Positions 1 through 9,338 of a stretch of DNA of 64,000 nt are shown here, piece by piece. Below the pieces are notes generated by a model. It was not told the DNA's origin and searched no databases. It saw only the letters and a list, made by a program, of their open reading frames with translations. The stretch covers positions 1 to 64,000 of the forward strand of contig JAAWTG010000002.1 in the NCBI GenBank assembly GCA_022801925.1, given 5' to 3'. This stretch comes from Clostridia bacterium (GTDB lineage: Bacteria; Bacillota; Clostridia; RUG12999). The position numbers and the translations under genes are program-made. Every line of letters begins with the position of its first letter. Position 1 is the stretch's first letter.

Positions 1-15
1 CAAGCGGTTTTTGAG

Positions 16-91
16 TGGTGCGCCATTAGGGGGTCGAACCCTAGACACCCTGATTAAGAGTCAGGTGCTCTACCAACTGAGCTAATGGCAC
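16..91 (-). tRNA. tRNA-Lys (anticodon CTT)
   Basis: Reverse complement GTGCCATTAGCTCAGTTGGTAGAGCACCTGACTCTTAATCAGGGTGTCTAGGGTTCGACCCCCTAATGGCGCACCA folds as a cloverleaf; loop CTCTTAA; encoded CCA. Confidence 0.95.
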
Positions 92-97
92 ATGTGA

Positions 98-173
98 TGG
101 AGCTGCCCAGCGGATTCGAACCGCCGACCTCTTCCTTACCAAGGAAGTGCTCTGCCTACTGAGCTAGGGCAGC
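98..173 (-). tRNA. tRNA-Thr (anticodon GGT)
   Basis: Reverse complement GCTGCCCTAGCTCAGTAGGCAGAGCACTTCCTTGGTAAGGAAGAGGTCGGCGGTTCGAATCCGCTGGGCAGCTCCA; cloverleaf, encoded CCA. Confidence 0.95.
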
Positions 174-189
174 AAATACAAAGAAAAAA

Positions 190-266
190 TGGCGACCCGA
201 AAGGGACTCGAACCCTTGACCTCTAGCGTGACAGGCTAGCGTTCTAACCAGCTGAACTACCGGGCC
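190..266 (-). tRNA. tRNA-Asp (anticodon GTC)
   Basis: Reverse complement GGCCCGGTAGTTCAGCTGGTTAGAACGCTAGCCTGTCACGCTAGAGGTCAAGGGTTCGAGTCCCTTTCGGGTCGCCA; cloverleaf, encoded CCA. Confidence 0.95.
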
Positions 267-360
267 ATAAATTCATTTGCAACAGAAAATATTTTATCAT
301 TATTTTATCCGCTTGTCAAGAGTTTATATCACTTTTTCTCTGAGAATTCTTAAAATTTGC

Positions 361-390
361 TTGTAAATGTTCCCAAACGTATGGTAGAAA
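361..390 (+). promoter_or_regulatory. putative sigma-A-type promoter (TTGTAA-N18-TAGAAA)
   Basis: Consensus-like hexamers upstream of the 486 CDS; TATGGTAGAA segment shared with the promoter at 3923-3951. Confidence 0.4.
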
Positions 391-485
391 TAAAAAATGC
401 CTAGAGAAGAACAGATATTGCCGATTGATTTCACGAGATTTCTATATTAAAATAAAAGAAAAATGCATATTAGGAGGAGAACCGT

Positions 486-3400
486 ATGAGACAAAAAACA
501 GTGTACAGTTTGCTGCTCATCATGAGTCTGCTGTGCAGTGTGTTCGTGGCTGCTGCACAGACGCAAGAGGCAATAGACTACAGCAAAGTGGTTGTGATGC
601 AGTTGGGGAACCCAACATCGCTGGTAAAAGGCGAAAAAACGCAGATTGATGTACAAAATGAACGCGTTGTGCCGATCACAATGCAAGACCGCACTTTAGT
701 TCCGGCAGCGTTTGTGGCGCGGGCGTTTGGCGCGCAGGTTTGGTGGGACGGTGAAAAAGAAACGGTGACGATATCCTATGGGGACACGTTAGCTGAAATG
801 GTGGTGGGCAATACCCAATTCAAACTAAACCGGCAGCCAAAACCGTTTTACATGGACGTTCCGGTGCAGGTGATAGAAGACCGGACAATGTTACCGCTTC
901 GTGCGGTAGCGGAATCTATCTTGGATAAACGTGTTTTTTGGGAGGAACCGGATTTGATTATTATCGGTGAAAATTTACCGGCAACCATTGATATGGCAGC
1001 TGTCCGTCAAAAAATAAATGTGCAGCAGGAAAAATCGGTACCAATATTTGCGCCGACAGAAAAAGAACTGGAAAATGCTGTGGCGCAGGCAGAGGAAATA
1101 TTGACACAATGGCCGGACGAGACATATTGGCTGGAACATTTTGTGCCGAAACAGTCGCCGCGCAGCAATGTCCAGCAACCGATGGCGGAGTTCGGTTATA
1201 CAGCAGATTGGCAGTGGGATCCAGCGCGACCGGAAGAAATTTTGGAAGCGGTCAGCGGTGTGACCTATCCAAATGAAAAATATCCATATCAATATAAAGA
1301 AGTAACTGTTCGCAGCGGCAAAAAGGTCAGCGTCCCGTATTTGCCGGTTATTGATATGTGGGACGACCCGGGATATGCACCAGTTGAGGCACGCATTGAC
1401 TATGCAAAAATGAATTTTTTAGAAACAAAGCTGTCGGTGCTTGCCAATGCCTATTATTTGACACATGATGAGAAATATGCCAGACGGATTATTCTTTCTT
1501 TGGATCGCTGGGCAGATTACTTGCCGGATTATTTTATTACCAAGGGATGGAATTTGCAGCATCCGCTCTCTCCGGACGAAATTGCGGACAAAGCAGGCTA
1601 TAAAGTGGAATGGTCCAGTGACAGTAATGGGTTCACGAATGAAATTACGGCGGCACAAGTCGCGCTGTATGATAAAATTCAGAAAAGTACCAGTTTTGCC
1701 AGCATTTCTGCGGAAAAAGACTATGATGTATTAGAGCACATTACAAACGATTTTTATATGCAGAAGCTGGATTATCTTAAAGAGGTGATTCCGCTTGAGG
1801 TGGCGGTATCTTCCAATCTGCCCGGTACATATCAACGTGCCGCACAACTGGCGATTTTATTCCACCGTGCAGATTTAATCGGCTGGCTGGGCGAGTTTAT
1901 GGAATTAACCATCAGTCGGAATTTTAAACGGGATGCGATGTATCCGGAATCGTTTACCTATCATTATTATTATGTGCAGGATAACATCAAGCTACTGAAT
2001 ACCATTCGTACCTATTTTGAATTTTATCCGGAAGAGATAGCGGAGCATCAAGCAGTCTATGATAAATTAGCAGGTCAGCTGGCTTTTCTGCAAAAAGCGC
2101 TGCGCGTAGTAGATGTTGTGGCGGATCCGGCAGGGAATGTCGCACCGTATGGCGACTGTGACAAAGGGATTGCGCTGAAGAGAAATATTACCATGCCTTC
2201 GCTTTTGCCGGCATACGGCGTTGCGCAGTTGGGCGGCGGGATTTCAGAGCATCAGCTGGCGTTTAATGTTGGCTTTATTGATTCTGCTAACCATTTGCAG
2301 CAAGACCGCAATTCCATTCAGCTATTTGCTTTTGGCAAAGAGTTAATAGGCGATGTAAAGTATACCAGAACACCAGGACGCGTCTATAATAATAGCGTTT
2401 TTGCCCATAATACGGTTATTGTGAACGGCAAAAATCAAAATTTAAATGTGAGCAAAGAGCAGGTATATGGAAACGACGGACATGTGTTTAACGGCGGCAA
2501 CCTAACATTGTTTGAAAATAAATTGGATGGTGTGTCCATGACGGAAGTGTTTAATAATTATGCCTATTATGGGGAAACGGACAGATACCAGCGGGTAAAT
2601 CTGGCAAATACGACCGGAGAAACGCCCTATGTCATTGATGCGTTTGTGGTGGAAGGTGGAGAGCGGCAGGAATATATGCTGCACGGTTCCACGCAATTTG
2701 ATTCCAGTTACAGCGCGGATAGAGAGACGAAAAAATTGATAGGCAAAGACCCGCAGCATCCGATGCAAGAGGGAGAACCGTGGACAGAGTTTTCCAGCAT
2801 GTGGGACAGCAAAGAAAATTATTACGGCATTTTCCGAAACGTGGAAACAGCAGATGCACAGCAGCCGGTGAAAGTAACTTTCCGGCAAACCGATGGCAGC
2901 AGCGGCGTTCATATGTTTCTGAAAGGAAATGAAGGAACAACGCTTTATTTGGGAGAAAGCCCCGCGTCCTACCGAACCAGCCGTCCGGCAGAGGGACATT
3001 TCTATGATAGCTATAGTCCGTTTATGATGCTGCGCAGAGAGGGAGAAAATTTAAAAACGGTATTTCTTGCCGTGATAGAACCTTTCCATGAAACAGATGG
3101 CATTCAAACGGTGGACTATTTAGACATGGAGGGAGACGACCCCAATCATATCGCTATCCGTATTACCTTCCAAGGCGGGCGGGAAGATGTTGTATTACTG
3201 AACCTGAACAATCCTGTTATCACCGGAAAAGACGACAGCGAACCGGTTCGCACAGCAGATGGACAATTTATGTTAGAGGGACGTGCCGGCGTCTATAGCA
3301 CAAGCGGTTTTGCAAAAATGATTGCCGGAACCAAGCTCCAAACGCCGGAGCAGGCATTGACCGGCGAAACTGCCGCCTATCGCGGTACGCTGCTTGATGC

Positions 3401-3722
3401 AGGAAGTAAGATGGCAGGAGACAACGGAAACTATTTTGTCACAGAAGCGGATTTGCCGGAGGGTATGGCATTATATGGAAGATGGATGAGCGTGCAGTTT
3501 GGCAAATATCAAACGAAAAATACAGAAATCATCAAAGAACAGACAGATTTGTCAGAGATGTTTGAAATTGACCATATAGAAAAAAGAGATGGAAAGACGT
3601 ATATCTTTTTGCAGGAGGACCCAGCGCTTGATGTCGGGACAGACGGCTGTAAGGAACTGATGCGTCCACACAGAGAATTCAGCGGTACGCCGCAGTTCCA
3701 TATCTATACATCGGTACAATAA
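486..3722 (+). CDS. secreted heparinase II/III-family protein with N-terminal copper amine oxidase-like (stalk) domain
   Basis: 1078 aa ORF with RBS (aggagaaccgt), signal peptide, CuAO_N1-like repeats (VPITMQDRTLVPAAFVARAFGAQVWWD), alginate lyase/heparinase-like body. Confidence 0.8.
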   Translation: MRQKTVYSLLLIMSLLCSVFVAAAQTQEAIDYSKVVVMQLGNPTSLVKGEKTQIDVQNERVVPITMQDRTLVPAAFVARAFGAQVWWDGEKETVTISYGDTLAEMVVGNTQFKLNRQPKPFYMDVPVQVIEDRTMLPLRAVAESILDKRVFWEEPDLIIIGENLPATIDMAAVRQKINVQQEKSVPIFAPTEKELENAVAQAEEILTQWPDETYWLEHFVPKQSPRSNVQQPMAEFGYTADWQWDPARPEEILEAVSGVTYPNEKYPYQYKEVTVRSGKKVSVPYLPVIDMWDDPGYAPVEARIDYAKMNFLETKLSVLANAYYLTHDEKYARRIILSLDRWADYLPDYFITKGWNLQHPLSPDEIADKAGYKVEWSSDSNGFTNEITAAQVALYDKIQKSTSFASISAEKDYDVLEHITNDFYMQKLDYLKEVIPLEVAVSSNLPGTYQRAAQLAILFHRADLIGWLGEFMELTISRNFKRDAMYPESFTYHYYYVQDNIKLLNTIRTYFEFYPEEIAEHQAVYDKLAGQLAFLQKALRVVDVVADPAGNVAPYGDCDKGIALKRNITMPSLLPAYGVAQLGGGISEHQLAFNVGFIDSANHLQQDRNSIQLFAFGKELIGDVKYTRTPGRVYNNSVFAHNTVIVNGKNQNLNVSKEQVYGNDGHVFNGGNLTLFENKLDGVSMTEVFNNYAYYGETDRYQRVNLANTTGETPYVIDAFVVEGGERQEYMLHGSTQFDSSYSADRETKKLIGKDPQHPMQEGEPWTEFSSMWDSKENYYGIFRNVETADAQQPVKVTFRQTDGSSGVHMFLKGNEGTTLYLGESPASYRTSRPAEGHFYDSYSPFMMLRREGENLKTVFLAVIEPFHETDGIQTVDYLDMEGDDPNHIAIRITFQGGREDVVLLNLNNPVITGKDDSEPVRTADGQFMLEGRAGVYSTSGFAKMIAGTKLQTPEQALTGETAAYRGTLLDAGSKMAGDNGNYFVTEADLPEGMALYGRWMSVQFGKYQTKNTEIIKEQTDLSEMFEIDHIEKRDGKTYIFLQEDPALDVGTDGCKELMRPHREFSGTPQFHIYTSVQ

Positions 3723-3735
3723 AATTTGACTGAAA

Positions 3736-3780
3736 ACAAGCGCCTCCTATGGTGAAATGAACCCATAGGAGGCGCTTGTT
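3736..3780 (+). terminator. intrinsic terminator-like hairpin
   Basis: acaagcgcctcctatgg / ccataggaggcgcttgt inverted repeat just after the stop codon. Confidence 0.75.
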
Positions 3781-3922
3781 ATGTGAGGAAGAAATATTGT
3801 ATTACGACCAGACAATCGTTTGGTATTCCGCAGTCGTGAAATCAAGCGGAAGTTTCAGTACATGGCATACCGGTCAAAGCGTATACAAAATGTTCCATTC
3901 ATGAGCGCCGCGCAAAAATTAG

Positions 3923-3951
3923 TTGTAATTTAGCAAAAGCTATGGTAGAAT
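3923..3951 (+). promoter_or_regulatory. putative promoter TTGTAA-N17-TAGAAT
   Basis: Hexamers with 17-bp spacing upstream of the AraC-family gene. Confidence 0.5.
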
Positions 3952-3982
3952 AAAAATAAATATAGCATGGAGGAAACACGGT

Positions 3983-6289
3983 ATGAAAAAGTTGCATTTG
4001 CCGAAGAAACAACATAGCATACGGTTTCAATGGATGCGGGCATTTTTGTTGATTATGATTATAGCAGTGTTGTTAAACATTGTGGCATATACCTTGTCTA
4101 TGAACGAATGGGAGGAACAAATGGCACAGACCAACCGTTCGTTTTATAAGCAGATACAGAGCAAGGTGGATACCATGATTTGTTCTCTGGAACAGGCAAG
4201 TCTGGACTTATATTTAGACGCTTCTGCGCTTGCACTATCTAGACCATCGCAGCAGCAGATGCTGGATAGCGGTATGCTGGAAAGTACGGCGAAAATGTTT
4301 GCGGATATGGATACGGCGCTGCGCGATACATACCGGAGTTATTATTTTTTGAATAATGTGACCGGTGTGGTTTCTGTGCAGGGGTTTCAAGGCGCGCAGG
4401 ACTATTTTCAGGAAAATTTTTCCTCTTTTGATATGTCCTATGACGTGTGGCTGCATTGGATGCAATCGGTGAGCAATGAGGATTATATTTTGGTAAACGG
4501 AAAGCAGGAAGGGAAACGGTATATCTTTTTTAAATATATCATTGATTATGCCGCAGTGCAGCCGTCAAGTTTTATTTCGGTCGTGGAGGACAGCGCGATT
4601 GGAAAAATGGCAGCCGAAGCTCCTTTTTTTGCAGAAAGCTATTTTTTGGTGCTTAACGATAACGGACAAATTGTAGCGGCAAATGCAGACGCGGCGCCCT
4701 ATCTGGAAAAATTGGGACGCCTTACGGAAAACGAGGGGACGCTGCACCGGCGTATAGGCGGAAAATCTTATATGGTGACCTATACAACATCGCCGCTGAA
4801 CAATTGGAAATATGTCTATGTCACACCGAAAAGCGTATATATGAAAAGTACAAATACCATCAAATATATTTTGTATGGTACGCTTTTGGTCAGCATTATC
4901 ATAGAACTGCTGTTGATTGCACAGTCCGTTAAAAAACAATATATGCCAATCAAAAAAATTATGAACATGGCAAATGTGGACAGTGAAGGGAATGAATATG
5001 CCGCGTTAGAACAGATTGTGCGCGAACTGGGCGACGCCAAGAGGCAGGCACATGGCGCGGCATATGCGCAAAAGGAACTGATGCGTTCGCGTTTCATTGG
5101 GAATTTGCTCAGTGGACTGGTGATGAAAGAAAACATGTCCAAAGAATATATGCAAACGCTGGATATTGCGTTTCCATATCCATATTTTGCGGTTGCCGCC
5201 TTTCATCTGAGCGATTATTTATATTTGTTTGAAGAAGATGAATCCATCACGGAATATGAACGCTATGATATGATGAAAACCATCATCATTAATATTTTTA
5301 CGGAAATTGCAAATGAATATAGTGCAAAAGTATATTTTACAAGCCAAAGCAATACGCTGGCATGCGTTTTGAATCTGCCGCAGGAAGCGGAGGCAGAGAC
5401 GGCGGCAAGCAGCATTGTACAAAAAACAGCAGAAAATATTTTGAAATATTTTCAGGTGCATTATGCCAGTGCACTGAGTAATGTGGTAGCTTCGGTGGAA
5501 GAATTGAACGCCGCCTATACAGAAGCGATGACAGGCGTGGAATACCTGATGATGATGGACGAAACCTATTTTGTGCAATATAAAAATATTGAGCGGGCGG
5601 AATATGACCAATATACCATGCCGCCCGGCGTGTATGGAGAAGTTGTTCGGCTGATGAAACAAAAGAAGGCGGCGGAGGCATATGATAAAATTGCGGTTCT
5701 GATTGATGATTGTCATACGCAGCAGGAATTCTCGCCGCGCTTTTTCCGCTATTTGATATATGACATAACAGGACAGATGCTGAGTGAATTTAAACAATAT
5801 ATTGATGAAGACGATGCGGTTGTCAAAGCGTTATTCCGCACCAAAATTGCAACAAGACAAGATGTTGAACAAGTGAAACAATTGCTCCGGCAGCTGGTAG
5901 AACAGATTGTGGCAAATTGGGAGGAAAAGAGTGAAACAACGGATCAGAGTAAGACCAGAAGAGAAAAACTGAGTGCAGCAATCAAACAATATATTGAAGA
6001 AAATTATCATGATTCCAACTTAAATGTTTCTATGATTGCAGATGTGTTTGAATTTGTGCCAACGTATATCTCCAAATGTTTTAAAGAAAGTGAACAGATT
6101 GGCATTTTGGATTACATTAATATGGTGCGAATACATCATGTGAAAAAACTGTTGCTGGAGACGGATTTAACGCTGGAAAAAATTGCGGGTCAAACAGGAT
6201 TTAACAATATTTCAACGTTTAACAGAACGTTTAAAAAGATGGAGGGTATCACGGCAGGCGAATATAAAAAATATATGCTGAGCCGGTAA
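3983..6289 (+). CDS. membrane-anchored AraC-family transcriptional regulator (extracellular sensor + C-terminal HTH)
   Basis: 768 aa; two TM segments flanking an extracytoplasmic domain; C-terminal AraC HTH (IKQYIEENYHDSNLNVSMIADVFEFVPTYISKCFKES...IAGQTGFNNISTFNRTFKKMEGITAGEYK). Confidence 0.9.
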   Translation: MKKLHLPKKQHSIRFQWMRAFLLIMIIAVLLNIVAYTLSMNEWEEQMAQTNRSFYKQIQSKVDTMICSLEQASLDLYLDASALALSRPSQQQMLDSGMLESTAKMFADMDTALRDTYRSYYFLNNVTGVVSVQGFQGAQDYFQENFSSFDMSYDVWLHWMQSVSNEDYILVNGKQEGKRYIFFKYIIDYAAVQPSSFISVVEDSAIGKMAAEAPFFAESYFLVLNDNGQIVAANADAAPYLEKLGRLTENEGTLHRRIGGKSYMVTYTTSPLNNWKYVYVTPKSVYMKSTNTIKYILYGTLLVSIIIELLLIAQSVKKQYMPIKKIMNMANVDSEGNEYAALEQIVRELGDAKRQAHGAAYAQKELMRSRFIGNLLSGLVMKENMSKEYMQTLDIAFPYPYFAVAAFHLSDYLYLFEEDESITEYERYDMMKTIIINIFTEIANEYSAKVYFTSQSNTLACVLNLPQEAEAETAASSIVQKTAENILKYFQVHYASALSNVVASVEELNAAYTEAMTGVEYLMMMDETYFVQYKNIERAEYDQYTMPPGVYGEVVRLMKQKKAAEAYDKIAVLIDDCHTQQEFSPRFFRYLIYDITGQMLSEFKQYIDEDDAVVKALFRTKIATRQDVEQVKQLLRQLVEQIVANWEEKSETTDQSKTRREKLSAAIKQYIEENYHDSNLNVSMIADVFEFVPTYISKCFKESEQIGILDYINMVRIHHVKKLLLETDLTLEKIAGQTGFNNISTFNRTFKKMEGITAGEYKKYMLSR

Positions 6290-6313
6290 GAACAGGCGGA
6301 AGGAGGGACTTGC

Positions 6314-7900
6314 TTGAAAGGGAAAAAATTTCTTTGTGTGGCGGCGGCGATTGCAGCGGCAACGCAGCTTTGTGCCTGCGGCAGGAGCGGCGACGTGCGC
6401 CTGAACAGTACAGACGACTATCCGCAGGAGACGGATGTAGAACTGGTCTATTGGGTAGATAATCCAGCAGGTGTCCGTATGGAATCCTATACAATGAACA
6501 GTACGCCATTTAAAAGAGAATTGGAAAAACAGACGGGAATCCGCGTGAAATATGTCCATCCGCCATGGGATCAGGAGAAACAAAATTTTTCGCTTATGAT
6601 TGCCTCTAATGATTTGCCGGATATTATTGAATATGACTGGAAACAATATGCCGGTGGTGTCGAAAAAGCGATTCAGGATAATGCAATCATTAATTTAAAA
6701 CCATTATTAGAAAATATATCCCCTAACTTAAAGACATTTTTGGAAAAGAATCCGGAAATTGAAAAAAATTTGCGGACAGATACAGGACAATATGGGTTCT
6801 ACCCGTTTGTACGTGATGGGGAAATGCTGACAACATTCCGCGGCGCGGTGATACGCAAAGATGTTTTGGATAATGCAGGCGTAGCGATGCCGGAAACGAT
6901 AGAAGAATGGGAACTTGCGTTGCGTACATTGAAAAGCGCCGGTATCGAAATCCCAATCACCATTGGTTTTACCAATGATATGGTAGACACGGTGGGACCG
7001 TTTTTGGGAGCATTTGGCATCTGCGGCGGATTTTATCAGGAAAATGGTGTGGTGAAATTTGGTCCCTATGAACGCAATTTTGCACTGTTTGTAAAGAAAA
7101 TGAACCAATGGTATGAGGAAGGACTGGTGGACCGGCAGTTTGATAGTACATCTTCGGCGCGGTATGAACAGCAATTTGCTAATGGGGAATTAGGCGCGGC
7201 ATTTGCAACGGCGGGCGGCAATATGGGAAGTTGGATTCCCGTGGTTTCTCAAAGCATTCCGGATGCGGTGTTAGCGCCCGTAAAATATCCCTCTGCAAGG
7301 AAGGGACAGCGCGCGAAATATGGGCATAAAACATTGGAACTGGAAGGAAAAGGCGCGGCAATTTCAACCCAGTGCAAAGATGTGGAAATGGCAGCGCGGC
7401 TTTTGGACTATGCATACTCAGAAGAAGGCAGTACGCTCTATAATTTTGGCATTGAAGGAGAATCCTACCGGATAGTAGATGGATATCCGACCTATACGCC
7501 TTATATCATGGACGAACAAGTGAACGGCGGGAAACCGTTGACACAGATGTTGGGGCAGTATACGCGCAGCAGCAGTAGTGCGCCGTGTATTCAAGACGTC
7601 CGCTACATGGAACAATATTGTAAATTTGACGAACAAAAAGAAGCGATTCGGCTTTGGGCAGATACAGATGCAGCAAAGTATCAACTGCCGCTTTTGACGC
7701 TGACATTGGAAGAAAATACGGAATTTTCCAATATTATGAACAAAATTAATCCATATCGGCAAGAGCAATTATATCGGTATATCGCAGGTGCGGTGCCGGT
7801 GGACGATATGGAAGACTATTTTGAAAAGCTAAAAAATATGGGAATGGAACGGGCAATTGAAATACAGCAGGCGGCATATGACAGATTCCTGAAACGGTAG
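6314..7900 (+). CDS. extracellular solute-binding lipoprotein (ABC sugar transport type)
   Basis: 528 aa, TTG start, lipobox-like QLCAC, SBP family 1-like sequence, C-terminal ERAIEIQQAAYDRFLKR. Confidence 0.85.
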   Translation: MKGKKFLCVAAAIAAATQLCACGRSGDVRLNSTDDYPQETDVELVYWVDNPAGVRMESYTMNSTPFKRELEKQTGIRVKYVHPPWDQEKQNFSLMIASNDLPDIIEYDWKQYAGGVEKAIQDNAIINLKPLLENISPNLKTFLEKNPEIEKNLRTDTGQYGFYPFVRDGEMLTTFRGAVIRKDVLDNAGVAMPETIEEWELALRTLKSAGIEIPITIGFTNDMVDTVGPFLGAFGICGGFYQENGVVKFGPYERNFALFVKKMNQWYEEGLVDRQFDSTSSARYEQQFANGELGAAFATAGGNMGSWIPVVSQSIPDAVLAPVKYPSARKGQRAKYGHKTLELEGKGAAISTQCKDVEMAARLLDYAYSEEGSTLYNFGIEGESYRIVDGYPTYTPYIMDEQVNGGKPLTQMLGQYTRSSSSAPCIQDVRYMEQYCKFDEQKEAIRLWADTDAAKYQLPLLTLTLEENTEFSNIMNKINPYRQEQLYRYIAGAVPVDDMEDYFEKLKNMGMERAIEIQQAAYDRFLKR

Positions 7901-8056
7901 AAGCGGCAAGTTTTGTTAGTATAGCGGCGGGAATCGGTGGCAGACTAAAGCCAGCGCAAAAGAAGAGAACTGATTCTGATATGGAACGTTCTGTTGTTTT
8001 GCGCCCGCAAAGAAAAAATGCCAAATAGGAAATGGCGGCAAAGGAGTCTTGCCAAA

Positions 8057-8227
8057 ATGCCAAAACATCCACAAACACCATATGGTAAATATGCCAATAT
8101 CAATGAAGTCTATCAGACCTATGCATTAGCAAATGTGGGGCAGGTCGATGCGGACAGCAAGGTAACAATCCCACCGGAAGAGGACGTCAAGGAAGCAAAA
8201 GACTGGGTAGACTACAACGAAAAATGA
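8057..8227 (+). CDS. small DUF3787-like protein (spore-surface-protein family)
   Basis: MPKHPQTPYGKYANINEVYQTYALANVGQVDADSKVTIPPEEDVKEAKDWVDYNEK; AAGGAG RBS at 8041; C-terminal motif resembles the DUF3787 pattern (xANxxxxxxxSxVxIPxxxxVxxAKxWVDxN). Confidence 0.6.
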   Translation: MPKHPQTPYGKYANINEVYQTYALANVGQVDADSKVTIPPEEDVKEAKDWVDYNEK

Positions 8228-8271
8228 TGTAAAAAGAGGGCTCTTTTAGAGCCCTCTTTTTACATCATTTT
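8221..8271. terminator. long perfect bidirectional terminator
   Basis: 23-bp perfect arms aaaatgatgtaaaaagagggctc / gagccctctttttacatcatttt between convergent genes. Confidence 0.9.
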
Positions 8272-8316
8272 TTGCAACACCGTTTTTTAAATTGCAACAA
8301 TTTCAAAAAATAGGAT

Positions 8317-8640
8317 TTATACAAATTTTACTGCTGTCCCATAAGCCAAAACTTCCGCTGCGCCCTGCATCACAGAAGCTGAGGCATAGCGAATATTCAC
8401 AATAGCATCTGCACCCAGCGCTTCTGCTTCTTCCACCATGCGTTTGGTAGCAAGTGCCCGTGCATCGTTCATCATTTGATTATAAGCCTTCAGTTCTCCG
8501 CCAACCAGCGTTTTGAAGCTTTGCGTAATATCGCGACCGAAATTTTTGGTTTGAATTGTGCTGCCTTTGACCAGACCCAACAGGTTTAATTCTTTCCCGG
8601 GGATTGTTTCAGTATTGACTAAGATCATCTTCTTCTCCAC
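8317..8640 (-). CDS. YbjQ/UPF0145 family (putative heavy-metal-binding domain) protein
   Basis: MILVNTETIPGKELNLLGLVKGSTIQTKNFGRDI...AEALGADAIVNIRY...AYGTAVKFV is characteristic of the YbjQ family. Confidence 0.9.
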   Translation of the reverse strand: MEKKMILVNTETIPGKELNLLGLVKGSTIQTKNFGRDITQSFKTLVGGELKAYNQMMNDARALATKRMVEEAEALGADAIVNIRYASASVMQGAAEVLAYGTAVKFV

Positions 8641-8839
8641 TCCTTATCTCTTTAATGCGTTCTATCAATACGAAGATACATACGCCCGCCAATGCAAGCG
8701 GAATCAGAAGCAACAGCAAACTGAAGCCAAGCGGCAAATCCACCAGCAAAATAGCGACAATGTAGGAAAGTAAAAATAGAACACTGATACAGGTAATTGT
8801 AATGGGTGCAATTAATTGTTTGTTTTTTTTGGAATCCAT
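8609..8839 (-). CDS. small two-TM membrane protein upstream of ybjQ-like gene
   Basis: MDSKKNKQLIAPITITCISVLFLLSYIVAILLVDLPLGFSLLLLLIPLALAGVCIFVLIERIKEI...; overlaps the ybjQ-like gene. Confidence 0.65.
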   Translation of the reverse strand: MDSKKNKQLIAPITITCISVLFLLSYIVAILLVDLPLGFSLLLLLIPLALAGVCIFVLIERIKEIRSGEEDDLSQY

Positions 8840-9149
8840 ATTTAGCCACCTTCCAAACTGCAAACATGAATGATTATTTTGCAATTTTTATTATAGAACA
8901 ATTCAGAAAAGAAGTCAACCTGTTTTATCAATATTCTGAAAAACCTTATTTGCATTTGTTAAGAGGGAATATCATAGGATAAAGCATAGGAAAGAGAATC
9001 GAATATAAAATGAGTCTCGTATGCCTACAATTATCAAAACACATTTATAATAAAAAAATGTTGAAATGTGACGAGATTTGTGGTATTCTAAAGGAGAGAA
9101 AACAATGCGGGAAAGTTCTAGTAACAAAAATGATACATGCCTGCGAAAA

Positions 9150-9338
9150 GGGGAGCTGTAACGTGAAAGTTCCTTTCACGTTAGCCTTCGGCGGAATAAA
9201 AGGCGCGTGCGAAATTTTGCTCACCTTCGGCTCGCAAACGCACATGCGCAAAAAAATCTCTTATCATTCCTTGCCCTGCCGATAAGAGAAATTTAATTTT
9301 TATTTGTGCCGATGCAGGGCGGCGGAATGGAGATTTTT
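9150..9338 (+). promoter_or_regulatory. strongly structured 5' leader upstream of the Tim44-like/SPFH cluster
   Basis: Hairpins 9159-9183 (11-bp perfect stem), 9211-9250, 9257-9289 (9-bp stem); 9265-9270 + 9273-9279 complementary to 9314-9320 + 9324-9329 abutting the SD GGAG. Confidence 0.5.

Noticed and set aside
425-649. 74-aa plus ORF and 79-aa minus ORF at 447-686
   Set aside because: Overlap the start of the 486 CDS out of frame; no independent support.
9010-9285. 91-aa plus-strand ORF in the leader of the Tim44/SPFH cluster
   Set aside because: Runs through three strong hairpins; no family resemblance and no convincing RBS; better explained as structured leader or repeat.
9306-9338. 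Upstream in-frame start (MPMQGGGMEIF) for the first Tim44-like protein
   Set aside because: ATG 9339 has the better-placed GGAG and begins a normal signal peptide (MKRSKVIVAALLALI...); the upstream codons fall in the SD-complementary region.
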